From NCBI GenBank assembly GCA_002345575.1, contig DDVX01000007.1:186001-250000 (forward strand): 64,000 nt of DNA. The letters are read 5' to 3'. The notes beneath the pieces were generated by a model. The model was not told the DNA's origin. It did no database searches and saw only the letters and a list, made by a program, of their open reading frames with translations. The position numbers and the translations under genes were made by a program. The first letter of the stretch is position 1. The number at the start of each line of letters is the position of its first letter. This DNA is from Stutzerimonas stutzeri (lineage in GTDB: Bacteria; Pseudomonadota; Gammaproteobacteria; Pseudomonadales; Pseudomonadaceae). Positions 1-7,834 of this stretch are shown here, one piece after another.

Positions 1-164
1 CAACCCACCAGGCGCACGCCGCCAAAGTACTGTTGCAGAGCCTCGCCCAGGGCCGGCAGATCGTACTCGGCTGAACAGAAAAACAGCACAAAACCGAGAT
101 GAGGGTGAATCAGCTGGCGGGCCAGATCCTGGGCCACAGTTTCAGCATCCCTTGATTCCGACAT
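1..164 (-). CDS. FIST-domain protein, N-terminal fragment (NosP-like)
   Basis: Only about the first 54 residues are in the window; the gene continues past the left edge. The visible protein starts MSESRDAETV and carries LGFVLFFCSAEYDL and FGGVRLVG, which resemble the start of a FIST N domain, a sensory domain often located beside signalling proteins. In Pseudomonas aeruginosa a FIST protein (NosP) binds nitric oxide/haem and sits beside the kinase gene nahK in the region of the ethanol-oxidation and PQQ genes; pqqF nearby fits that setting but this is inference. An in-frame GTG at 177-179 has a better spaced purine-rich ribosome site, so the true start may be 5 codons upstream of the ATG used here. 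Confidence 0.6.
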   Translation of the reverse strand, partial: MSESRDAETVAQDLARQLIHPHLGFVLFFCSAEYDLPALGEALQQYFGGVRLVG

Positions 165-335
165 CGCCGTGCGTATCACATCTGCTCTTTCTTCGATCAC
201 GCACCGCGCTCCCGTACCACCCAAATCGTATTGATCTCATTCTTGGACAGGGCACGGGGCAGGCAAATGCTACTTGAGTACCGATGGCGGCCTGCCAAGG
301 TCGTAACGCGACAAAATCACGCATATCGGTAAACG

Positions 336-369
336 AAAAGGCCGACATTCCTGAGGAATGCCGGCCTTT
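336..369 (-). terminator. Rho-independent terminator downstream of the porin gene
   Basis: A strong stem, GGCC-G/A-CATTCC against GGAATG-CCGGCC with a 3-nt loop, flanked by A-runs on the left, reads on the minus strand as a GC-rich hairpin followed by TTTT. It lies about 105 nt after the porin stop codon. The rest of the 165-474 gap holds no convincing gene; it must contain the promoter of the leftward FIST gene but I see no clear -35/-10 pair. Confidence 0.8.
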
Positions 370-474
370 GATGCGGCAGCAGTGCATGGTGTGCGCTCAG
401 CGCACGGGCCACTGCGATGCAACGGATGGAGCGACCTACGGTTCGGATTCCACCCGCGCCCTGCTTGCTGCGGG

Positions 475-1671
475 TTAGAAGCTCAGCGCAGCACCAACAG
501 CGAAGGTGCGGGTGTCTTCCTGCAAGGTGTAACCCTTGCGCCCACGAACTTCCACTTCATTGAGTTCAGCAACCAGGGTCAGATTATCGTTGACGCTATG
601 AAACAGCCCGATACCGCGGGTTTCGAAGTCCGCAGCGTTGCCGCCTAGGCCGTTGCCTTCATCCTCAGTTTTGCCATAAGACAGCGCTACACGATTCTTG
701 CCGAAGCGGTAGGAACCCTGCAGCAGATAGCCATCGCTGTCGGTTTCACGCAGCTGCGCTTCGCCGGCATTGTTGGTGTAGAAGGGGTTGATGCCTTCGG
801 CCTGGAAACCGGACGCGGTCACCGAAAAGCTACCCATCTTCGCCTGCACGCCGTAGCTCACGCCTTTGGAATCCACGCTGTCGACGGTGCTGTCGGTGTT
901 GTCCGAGCTTTGCTGCATGCCGCCGAGCCAAGTGTGGAACTGTGCGCCGGCTGCTTCGAACTGATAGGTGATCTCAGTCTCGAAGCGCGGCGTGTCTTGA
1001 TAAGCCTTGTTCAGCGCCGCACTGGTATCGCTGCTGGTGTCCACCGGGTCCATGATGCCAACGGCGACACGCAGGCCGCTCATTACTGGCGAACGGTAGG
1101 TGACCTGTGCGGACGGGAACGGATAAGGATAGCCGGTACCGATATTGCCGAAAGAAACACCGCCACCATCCACCAGACCAAGGGTGTCGCTGACCTGGCC
1201 ATAGCCGGTGAGCATCTCGTCTAGCAGGATGTTGGAGCGGGCGAACAGGCCGAAATCCTTACCGAAGAGCACCTCACCCCATTCGTCGTTGGCAACGGTG
1301 GCGTAGAACTGTCGAACGTCGATGCCGCTTTCGGTGCCGTTGGTTTCGCTGTCGTTAATGGTCACCCAGAACGAAGAGCGGCCACCCAGCTTGAGGTCGC
1401 CAAGCTGCTTTTTGAAGTTGAAGCCAATGTAGTTGGGCAGAAAGCCCATCTTGACCCGCGACTGATTGCGGTCATACCGCCCGCCATCGACGTTACTGTC
1501 CACCTTGCTATGAACATAAAAGGTGTTGAAGTAACCATCCGTGGAAAAAGTGGTGTCGTCCTGATCGTACAGCACGATCTCTGCCATAGCGGACTGACTC
1601 AGCCCCATGGCTACCGCACTGGCCAGAGCCAGGGGCAGAATCTTGGTGTAGGTTTTTTTCTTGTTGTACAT
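475..1671 (-). CDS. Gram-negative general porin, outer membrane
   Basis: A 398-residue secreted protein with a typical signal peptide (KKK at residues 4-6, hydrophobic core, cleavage near SAMA-EIV). The body is rich in alternating aromatic and polar strands, with DGYFNTFYVHS early, VRQFYATVANDEWGEVLFGKDFG in the loop-3 region (in pieces: RQFYATV, GEVLFGKD), and a C-terminus ending in phenylalanine (VGAALSF), the usual signal for BAM-mediated insertion. It matches the trimeric general-porin fold (Porin_4 type) rather than OprD or OprB. The substrate cannot be told from sequence. A GGAGAG ribosome site precedes the ATG. It is a monocistronic gene with its own terminator at 336-369; a GATAAT -10-like box lies about 45 nt upstream of the start, next to a long palindrome at 1738-1767. 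Confidence 0.85.
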   Translation of the reverse strand: MYNKKKTYTKILPLALASAVAMGLSQSAMAEIVLYDQDDTTFSTDGYFNTFYVHSKVDSNVDGGRYDRNQSRVKMGFLPNYIGFNFKKQLGDLKLGGRSSFWVTINDSETNGTESGIDVRQFYATVANDEWGEVLFGKDFGLFARSNILLDEMLTGYGQVSDTLGLVDGGGVSFGNIGTGYPYPFPSAQVTYRSPVMSGLRVAVGIMDPVDTSSDTSAALNKAYQDTPRFETEITYQFEAAGAQFHTWLGGMQQSSDNTDSTVDSVDSKGVSYGVQAKMGSFSVTASGFQAEGINPFYTNNAGEAQLRETDSDGYLLQGSYRFGKNRVALSYGKTEDEGNGLGGNAADFETRGIGLFHSVNDNLTLVAELNEVEVRGRKGYTLQEDTRTFAVGAALSF

Positions 1672-1737
1672 GGCGCTCTCCGCTGATGTGACGACGGGCA
1701 GTCGTGTCGAAGCGGATTATCGAAAGCACCACGGGTA

Positions 1738-1767
1738 AGCCATACGCTGCCATGGCGGCGTATGGCT
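1738..1767. promoter_or_regulatory. 30-bp near-perfect palindrome upstream of the porin gene
   Basis: Arms AGCCATACGC (1738-1747) and GCGTATGGCT (1758-1767) are exact reverse complements, and the centre contains GCCATGGC, itself a palindrome; only the pair 1748/1757 mismatches. It lies between the pqqF stop (1835) and the porin start (1671), both leftward genes. With no T-run beside it, it is not an obvious intrinsic terminator; it abuts the porin promoter region, so an operator is equally possible. Confidence 0.5.
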
Positions 1768-1834
1768 AGTACTTTGGCGGCAGACAGGGACCCTAGCTAC
1801 AAGCAGGTAGAGGGCGCGCCAGTGGAAGCAGCGC

Positions 1835-4387
1835 TTAGGTAGTAAGCCTTTGCGCTTTGGCAGGTGTTTGCCAGTTATCCGGGGCGGCAGCATTGGCCAG
1901 GACTCGCCAGCCACTCGGGCCGTGCTGCAAAGCCTCCAGCGCCGCCAGCACCTGCGCGGCGCTCAGGTTGGCCATGGCCTGCGCCACCTGTGTCTGGTGG
2001 TCGTCGTCATAGCCCGCCAGCCAGGCCTGCAGGCTCTGCTCGGCATGGGTACGCAGATCAGCCGCGCCGGCCACATGAAGCGTGGACAGGTCACGGGCGG
2101 CCTCTTCGATCTGCACAGTCTGACTTTTAAGTTGCACAGCAAAGTCGTCGAGGAAGCTTTCAATATGCCCAAGGATCTCCGCTGCCGAAGCAGTCGGCGA
2201 CTGCACGGCGAACAGCATCCCACCCTGCCCCGCAACGAAAGTGAAACGGCTGAAAACGGCATAGCCAAGCTGTAGTTCGCTGCGCAACCGGCGGAAGAAG
2301 GCACGCTCAAGCAGGCGCCCCAGCACTCGCCAACTGGCTTCATCGCTGTAGTCGCCCTTTCTCGGCAGCGAACAGAACAGCAGCAAGGCTGTTTCGCCCC
2401 GGTTCTCTTGCGAACCGAGCTGATGCCAGAGATGGTCATCCCCGCTGGCCGCCGGCTCAGGCTGCTTCGAGGCGGCTCGCCCCGGCAGCGCTGTAATCGC
2501 CGCCTGCAATGGACCGCTGAGATCGGCCGGGAAACCCAGGGCCAGCCCCTGCCGTTCGGATTTCCGCCAATGCTGATCCAGCCCTGTCTGATCGAGCGGA
2601 GCCTGCTCAGCTTCGGGCGCTGACTCTTTTTGCACACGCGGCAGCAACGCCAGCAATTGGCGAAGGATCATTTCATCACCACCAAGCCTGAATGCGCGCT
2701 CGGCCAGTTGCGGCCCTAGGGCGAGAGCGGCTTGCGGCGGCCTGGCCAGCAATGAGCCCAGGTCTTGCAGAATCAACGGGATGGCTTCGGCAATGCCGTA
2801 CAAACTCAGCAACCAGGCGTGCCCCTGATCCTCGAAACGCAACTCGACCCCCGCTTGCCGTGCCGTCCAGACCTGCGTTTGCAGGGCATGCTGCAGTGCC
2901 TGCGCATAGCCTGCCGTAGCCGTTCCGGGCGTGAGTCGCCAATGCAAATACAACACTGCACGCCCGGCTACGTCCTCCGGGCCGCGCCAGCGTAGCGACG
3001 GCTCGAGTGCGTAGGCTTGCCCACGCGGACCGGCTTGCAGCCAGGGATTGGCCTGTGGCGGTTGCCAGTGCCAGGCGATGGGCTCTGCTTGCTCTGGCGC
3101 TTCGAATCTCAGGCGCAGAGGAAATCCGGCGGTTTCGATGGGCTTGCAATCGCTCATATCGGCCGTCAGCACAACCGGCGGAGTAGCCAGCATCTGCGCA
3201 AGTACGCGCGCCAATGCCTGACGTACTGCAGCCTCATCGCTGCTGTTACTCCAGGCTAGCGGCTCGATCCAATGCCGCAGCCGCCCTAGGGGTTCAGCGA
3301 CCTGCAGGCTGCGTCGAAGTACGCATAGGTATTGCTCGCGACAAACCTGCCAACGGTCATCTGCGGAAAAGAAGCGTAACCAGTCTCGCAGTGCATCGAC
3401 GAGCTGCACCCGCTGCGCCAGGCCCTGTTCGGTCAGCACCGCCTCGATCACCACCACGCCCTGCCCCGCATACCAATAAGGTACGCGCAGTTTTAACGTC
3501 TGACACAAGCCCTGCTGACGCAATCGCGACAGCAGACTTTCCGGCGCTTCGGATGCGATCCAGCTGGCCAGATAGTCCAGCGCCGGCTGGCTGTATTCGG
3601 GCATCCCGTCGAGAGTAAATGCCAACAGAGCTCGCGGCGCAGACTTGTCCAGTTGTAGACGCAACCAGGCCTCTTGCGGATGCTTCATGGACGGCGCATC
3701 GCGTTGGATACCAGGTCCTGGGACAAGCGAACCCTCTGCCAGCCGCGCCAGTTGCAGCAGTTCGTTGTGTGTTTTCGGGCCGGCCAGCAGCAGTTCGATC
3801 TGCCCCGTGCGGTAGAAATTCTGGTGAAAGTCCAGCAGCGCCTGCTGGAGGCTCGCTTGCTCGACGGGCAGCGTTTCGCGGTTGCCGGCATGGAAGGCGC
3901 CAAACGGGTGATCAACGCCAATCACTTGACCCAGTGCCGCATCACACAGAGTTTCGACATCCTCGGCGCGCGCCCGGTATTCAGCGTGCAGCACTTCGCG
4001 CTCACGCAGCTGCGCGGCGCGATCAAGCAGCGGCCGGGCAAGCAAATCCATCAGTCGCAGCAGGCCTTCTTCGAGCCGATCGGCGGGTACCTGGAAGAAA
4101 TAATCGGTATGCCGCTCGCGGGTCGAAGCGTTCAGTTGCCCACCACAGGCCTGGACGAACGGCATCAGGCTCTGCTCGATCGGATAATGAAGGCTACCGA
4201 GAAACAGCAGGTGTTCAAGAAAATGAGCCAGCCCTGGATAGTCCGCAGGCGCATCGTGGGCGCCTGCGTGTACGCGAACAAAGGCGGCAGCTTGCGTGCT
4301 TTCGGGCAGACTCAGCAGACGAACGCGCAGCCCATTGGACAGGCGGATCTGTGATGGGCGCTGGGAAGAATCGGCTTGCGCAGGCAT
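1835..4387 (-). CDS. pqqF: PqqF, M16-family zinc peptidase of PQQ biosynthesis
   Basis: A 850-residue M16 metallopeptidase. The inverted zinc motif H55-F-L-E58-H59 occurs in LAHFLEHLLFLGS, with a downstream glutamate helix (REREVLHAEY). The protein then has the four-domain layout of long M16 enzymes, with degenerate C-terminal halves (SLPRKGDYSDEASWRVLGRL, ELQLGYAVFSRF). PqqF, with PqqG where present, is thought to cut the PqqA peptide to release the Glu-Tyr precursor of PQQ. The start at 4387 (MPAQADSSQ) was chosen because homology begins right after it; the frame stays open 42 codons further upstream but that part is not peptidase-like. The pqqABCDE genes are not in this window; in Pseudomonas pqqF is often separate or at the edge of that cluster. 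Length is somewhat more than the 760-830 residues typical of the family. Confidence 0.85.
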   Translation of the reverse strand: MPAQADSSQRPSQIRLSNGLRVRLLSLPESTQAAAFVRVHAGAHDAPADYPGLAHFLEHLLFLGSLHYPIEQSLMPFVQACGGQLNASTRERHTDYFFQVPADRLEEGLLRLMDLLARPLLDRAAQLREREVLHAEYRARAEDVETLCDAALGQVIGVDHPFGAFHAGNRETLPVEQASLQQALLDFHQNFYRTGQIELLLAGPKTHNELLQLARLAEGSLVPGPGIQRDAPSMKHPQEAWLRLQLDKSAPRALLAFTLDGMPEYSQPALDYLASWIASEAPESLLSRLRQQGLCQTLKLRVPYWYAGQGVVVIEAVLTEQGLAQRVQLVDALRDWLRFFSADDRWQVCREQYLCVLRRSLQVAEPLGRLRHWIEPLAWSNSSDEAAVRQALARVLAQMLATPPVVLTADMSDCKPIETAGFPLRLRFEAPEQAEPIAWHWQPPQANPWLQAGPRGQAYALEPSLRWRGPEDVAGRAVLYLHWRLTPGTATAGYAQALQHALQTQVWTARQAGVELRFEDQGHAWLLSLYGIAEAIPLILQDLGSLLARPPQAALALGPQLAERAFRLGGDEMILRQLLALLPRVQKESAPEAEQAPLDQTGLDQHWRKSERQGLALGFPADLSGPLQAAITALPGRAASKQPEPAASGDDHLWHQLGSQENRGETALLLFCSLPRKGDYSDEASWRVLGRLLERAFFRRLRSELQLGYAVFSRFTFVAGQGGMLFAVQSPTASAAEILGHIESFLDDFAVQLKSQTVQIEEAARDLSTLHVAGAADLRTHAEQSLQAWLAGYDDDHQTQVAQAMANLSAAQVLAALEALQHGPSGWRVLANAAAPDNWQTPAKAQRLTT

Positions 4388-4561
4388 GGACTGTAACGAC
4401 TCCGGCAGAGTATTGGCTGGATCGCGCCAAGCCAGTTCGACACAAGGGTGCCATAGTATTGGCAGCGGACCGTTTAAAACCACTGTCCTGGCGGATGCTT
4501 CCGGACAGGCCATGGGATAAGCTCATGGCATAAGGCCAGTCAGTCAATCCGAGGTACCGTG

Positions 4562-6100
4562 ATGACCTTGACGCTCCTGCAGAACGCCGCCCTGCTTCTC
4601 GCGCTGTGCTGGCTACTCGGCTTTACCCTTCACCACTGGGCCGGCAAACATCCCACGGCTACCCATATCCTTACTGGGCTCTGGTTCGGCGGCGTCTGCG
4701 TCGTCGGCATGATGGTGCCTTTCACACTGGAGCCGGGTGTCATCTATGACAGTCGCGCGGCGGTGCTCAGCATGGCCGGAGTCTTTGGCGGGCCGCTGGC
4801 GGCTTTGATTGCCGCCATTATGGCCGGCAGTTACCGGTTGTGGCTCGGCGGCGCGGGAAGCTACATCGGCCTGTTCAATATCGCCATACCGCTACTGTTG
4901 GGCCTTGGCTTTCGGCTCGGCTGCAAGCGCGGCTTGTGGAAGATCGGATTCTGGCCGCTGCTGGCTCTCGGGCTGATCATGCATAGCATCGCGCTGGGTT
5001 CCATGCTCGCCTTGCCTTCGGCATCTTCCCTGAATATTGGTCAGCTGGCCTTACCTACGCTGCTGATCATGCCACTGACAACAGCGATGGTCGGGCTCCT
5101 GCTTGATGACCTCTCGCGTCATCACCATGCCGGCAAGGCGCTGCAGGCCAGCGAGGCACGTCTGAGCGCGATCACCCGTGCCATTCCGGACCTGCTGCTG
5201 GTTATCGATGAGGATGGCCATCACCTTGAGGTCGTAGCCAGCGACCGCAGCCCGCAGTTCGCCGGCTGTCACGTGCTGGCCAACCAGTGCGCCCACGAGG
5301 CGCTGAGCCCCGAGGATTCCGAGCGCTTCATGACTGCCATTCAGCAGGCTCTGGATAGTGATGTGCCGCAGGCGCTGGAGTTTCCCTACCTCACCGAGGA
5401 AGGCCAGAAGTTTTACGACGTTCACATTCAGCGCCTGGAAACACCCGCGGACAGCAAACGCGCCGTGGTCGCCATCCTGCGCGATGTCACGCTGCGCAGG
5501 ACTGCCGAAGAGCGCATCCAGCGACTGGCCTTCTATGACCTGCTGACCAACCTGCCCAACCGGCGCCTGCTTATTGATCGCCTGCAACAAGCCCTGGCTA
5601 CCAGCGCGCGCCGAGGCTGCCATGGTGCTCTGATGTTCATCGACCTGGACAACTTCAAGCACATCAATGACGCCCATGGCCACCCGGTCGGCGACCTGTT
5701 CCTACAACTGGCCGCGCAACGCCTGCGCAGTTGCGTGCGCGGCAGCGATACGGTGGCACGCCTGGGCGGCGACGAATTCGTGGTGATGCTCGAAGAGCTC
5801 GACAGTCAGGCCGAGACAGCCATCGAACAGGCCCAACTGGTCGGCGACAAATTGCTCGAGGCTCTGGCCGCCCCTTATCCCTTGGCAGGTGAAATGCTGC
5901 AAAGCAGTGGCAGTATCGGCATTGCACTGTTTTGCGGTGCAAGCGTCAGCGCCGACGAGCTGATGAAGCGCGCCGATCTGTCGATGTACGAAGCCAAGAA
6001 TAACGGCAAGAACGCACTGCGCTTCTACACCTCAACCATGCAGGATGACTTTCAGCACCTGCTGAAACTGGACAGTGGGCAGCCTGAAACCAACCTGTAG
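4562..6100 (+). CDS. Membrane diguanylate cyclase: 5TM (LytS/YhcK-type) sensor, PAS, GGDEF
   Basis: A 512-residue inner-membrane signalling protein. Residues about 1-185 form five to six hydrophobic helices with the 5TM-5TMR_LYT signature (PGVIYDSRAAVLSMAG, GGPLAALIAA, AGSYRLWLGG), a receptor module. A PAS domain follows (SAITRAIPDLLLVIDEDG, about 200-320), then a GGDEF domain beginning FYDLLTNLPNRR. The catalytic loop RLGGDEF is intact and is preceded at the canonical distance by RGSD, an RxxD inhibitory site, so it should make c-di-GMP and be product-inhibited. The frame also begins with GTG at 4559, but the GAGG ribosome site at 4551-4554 is better spaced for the ATG at 4562. It is a single gene, divergent from pqqF. 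Confidence 0.9.
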   Translation: MTLTLLQNAALLLALCWLLGFTLHHWAGKHPTATHILTGLWFGGVCVVGMMVPFTLEPGVIYDSRAAVLSMAGVFGGPLAALIAAIMAGSYRLWLGGAGSYIGLFNIAIPLLLGLGFRLGCKRGLWKIGFWPLLALGLIMHSIALGSMLALPSASSLNIGQLALPTLLIMPLTTAMVGLLLDDLSRHHHAGKALQASEARLSAITRAIPDLLLVIDEDGHHLEVVASDRSPQFAGCHVLANQCAHEALSPEDSERFMTAIQQALDSDVPQALEFPYLTEEGQKFYDVHIQRLETPADSKRAVVAILRDVTLRRTAEERIQRLAFYDLLTNLPNRRLLIDRLQQALATSARRGCHGALMFIDLDNFKHINDAHGHPVGDLFLQLAAQRLRSCVRGSDTVARLGGDEFVVMLEELDSQAETAIEQAQLVGDKLLEALAAPYPLAGEMLQSSGSIGIALFCGASVSADELMKRADLSMYEAKNNGKNALRFYTSTMQDDFQHLLKLDSGQPETNL

Positions 6101-6152
6101 GACAGAACTTGTTCAGCCCTTGTACAGAACGAGCGGCTCGAATAAGAAGCGC

Positions 6153-7175
6153 CTATAGCTCCTGCGGCGCCCGGCGGCACAGCGTGAGAAGGGCCTGCAC
6201 CCAGCTTTCATGGGTATTCAGGCAGGGAATCAGCTGTAGGTCTGCTCCACCAGCGGCAATGAACTGTTCGCGACCACGGTCGCCGATTTCCTCCAGTGTC
6301 TCGATGCAATCGGCGACGAAAGCCGGGCACATTACCAGCAGCTTTTTCACACCCTTGGCTGCCAGCGCATCCAGCTGCTCCTCGGTGTAGGGCTCGATCC
6401 ACTTGGCGCGGCCCAGCCGCGACTGGAAGGAGACCGACCACTGTTGCGGCTGCAGCCCGGCACGCTCGGCGAACTGCGCACCGCTCTGCATACATTGCGC
6501 ACGGTAGCAGGTGGCAAGCACGGCACCCTCGGCCCGCTGGCAGCAATCAGCGCTTTTCAGGCAATGTGCGCCGGTGGGGTCAACCTTGTGCAGATGGCGC
6601 TCGGGCAGGCCATGGAAACTCAGCAGCAGATGGTCGAAATCCTGCAGATACGGTTTGGCGCTATCGACCAGGGCGTCGAGGTACTCCGGCTGATCGTAGA
6701 ACGGCTGCAGGATCGACAGTTTGATATCCAGCTTCCTGTCACGAATGACCCGCCGTGCTTCCTCGATGGCTGTGGTGGTGGTGCTGTCGGCAAACTGCGG
6801 ATACAACGCGGCAAAGGTCACCTTCTGAATGCCCTGCCCGGCCAGCTTGAGCAGCGCACCTTCGATCGACGGCTCGCCGTAACGCATAGCCAGCTCGACC
6901 GGCCCTTCGCTCCAGTATGGGCGCACGGCGTCGGTCAGGCGCTGGCTGAGCACCACCAGCGGCGACCCTTCCGGCCACCAAATCGAGGCATAGGCGTGAG
7001 CCGACTCTTTTGGCCGTTTGGCCAGGATCAGTGACACCAGCACACGACGCAGCGGCCACGGCAGGTCAACGACATAGGGATCCATGAGGAATTGGTTGAG
7101 ATAACGACGCACATCCGCGACATCGGTGGAAGCCGGTGAACCCAGGTTGACCAGTAACAACGCCTGCTCAGTCAT
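6153..7175 (-). CDS. hemH: Ferrochelatase, last step of haem synthesis
   Basis: A 340-residue enzyme that inserts Fe2+ into protoporphyrin IX. The family signatures are all present: LLVNLGSP at the N-terminus, the catalytic histidine in LLLSFHGLPERH, and the acidic metal-handling stretch ETLEEIGDRG near the C-terminus. The segment CLKSADCCQRAEGAVLATCYRAQC has clustered cysteines, but spacing differs from the known 2Fe-2S ferrochelatases, which bind at the C-terminus, so I do not claim a cluster. The start MTEQALLLV at 7175 is chosen because it places the conserved LVNLGSP about 7 residues in; an upstream extension of 14 codons has no homology. It is convergent with the diguanylate cyclase gene 52 bp away. 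Confidence 0.95.
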   Translation of the reverse strand: MTEQALLLVNLGSPASTDVADVRRYLNQFLMDPYVVDLPWPLRRVLVSLILAKRPKESAHAYASIWWPEGSPLVVLSQRLTDAVRPYWSEGPVELAMRYGEPSIEGALLKLAGQGIQKVTFAALYPQFADSTTTTAIEEARRVIRDRKLDIKLSILQPFYDQPEYLDALVDSAKPYLQDFDHLLLSFHGLPERHLHKVDPTGAHCLKSADCCQRAEGAVLATCYRAQCMQSGAQFAERAGLQPQQWSVSFQSRLGRAKWIEPYTEEQLDALAAKGVKKLLVMCPAFVADCIETLEEIGDRGREQFIAAGGADLQLIPCLNTHESWVQALLTLCRRAPQEL

Positions 7176-7367
7176 GCGACATTCTCTGCTTTGTGTTGGG
7201 AGATCGTGCCGCGACAACCGGGATTAGTGGCGCGGCGGCGCTATACTGCCCGAGCCAAGCGCTTCGATGCTAGCCGGCAGGCCAAATCCAGAGGATGGTT
7301 GTAAGTGTGAGGCTTCTTTACGGATGAGCAGCAACGGGTGGTAAGAGCGATTAGAGATTGAAGATTG

Positions 7368-7400
7368 CCAGGTGTGGTGAAGTCCTTTCGCCGCACCTGG
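7368..7400. other. Hairpin in the hemH / small-protein gap
   Basis: CCAGGTG (7368-7374) pairs with CACCTGG (7394-7400), with further G-C pairs inside the loop (GG near 7376 with CC near 7391). A second pair of GGCGCC palindromes follows at about 7405-7442. There is no T-run in either direction long enough to call a terminator. It lies 3' of the leftward small membrane protein gene ending at 7462 and upstream of hemH, so it may end that transcript or structure the hemH leader. The rest of the 7176-7461 gap shows no gene I can support. Confidence 0.35.
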
Positions 7401-7461
7401 CGGCGGCGCCATGTGTACTTACGGTCCGACAGGGCGGCGCCGAATGCCCTTCCCTTAGACC

Positions 7462-7668
7462 TCAGAGGTTATCGGCATCGTGGCGCCTGATCATGGCATC
7501 GGCCACCAACAATGCCAGCAGCGGCAACACCCCGATTTTCAAGGCCAGCGCCCAAGACACCAGAAAGCCGATAAGTACCGCACCTGCAACCACGATGACA
7601 GCTACGCAGTGCGCATAAAAGCGCCACAACTCCAATGCAACGACCTGAGTATTCCGGTTGTTGATCAT
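7462..7668 (-). CDS. Small two-helix membrane protein, unknown function
   Basis: A 68-residue protein with a polar N-terminus, one helix around residues 16-38 (YAHCVAVIVVAGAVLIGFLV) and a second around 40-60 (ALALKIGVLPLLALLVA), ending in a charged tail IRRHDADNL. An AGAGAGG ribosome site sits 7 nt before the ATG, which supports translation. It is divergent from putA, 166 bp away, so the two may share a control region. I do not recognise the family. Confidence 0.55.
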   Translation of the reverse strand: MINNRNTQVVALELWRFYAHCVAVIVVAGAVLIGFLVSWALALKIGVLPLLALLVADAMIRRHDADNL

Positions 7669-7834
7669 GGCGAGCCTCTCTTGTTGTAGTCAGCCTCATG
7701 TAGGTTCAGCGTAGTCACCGTAAACATATGCGCAAACATTTCATCAATGTGTCTGGCATGCCGTTTATAGGCTATCCAAAAATCTCCTTCCGGACGGTCT
7801 AAGCTCTCATTCAGGACCACAGAGGGCAGCCACC

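Noticed and set aside
6400..6570. Clustered cysteines in ferrochelatase as a 2Fe-2S cluster
   Set aside because: Known bacterial 2Fe-2S ferrochelatases use a different spacing, and the region also fits a family with non-cluster cysteines. Not claimed.
7755..7780. TGGCATG near 7755 as a sigma-54 promoter for putA
   Set aside because: The second half (TTGC at the right spacing) is missing.
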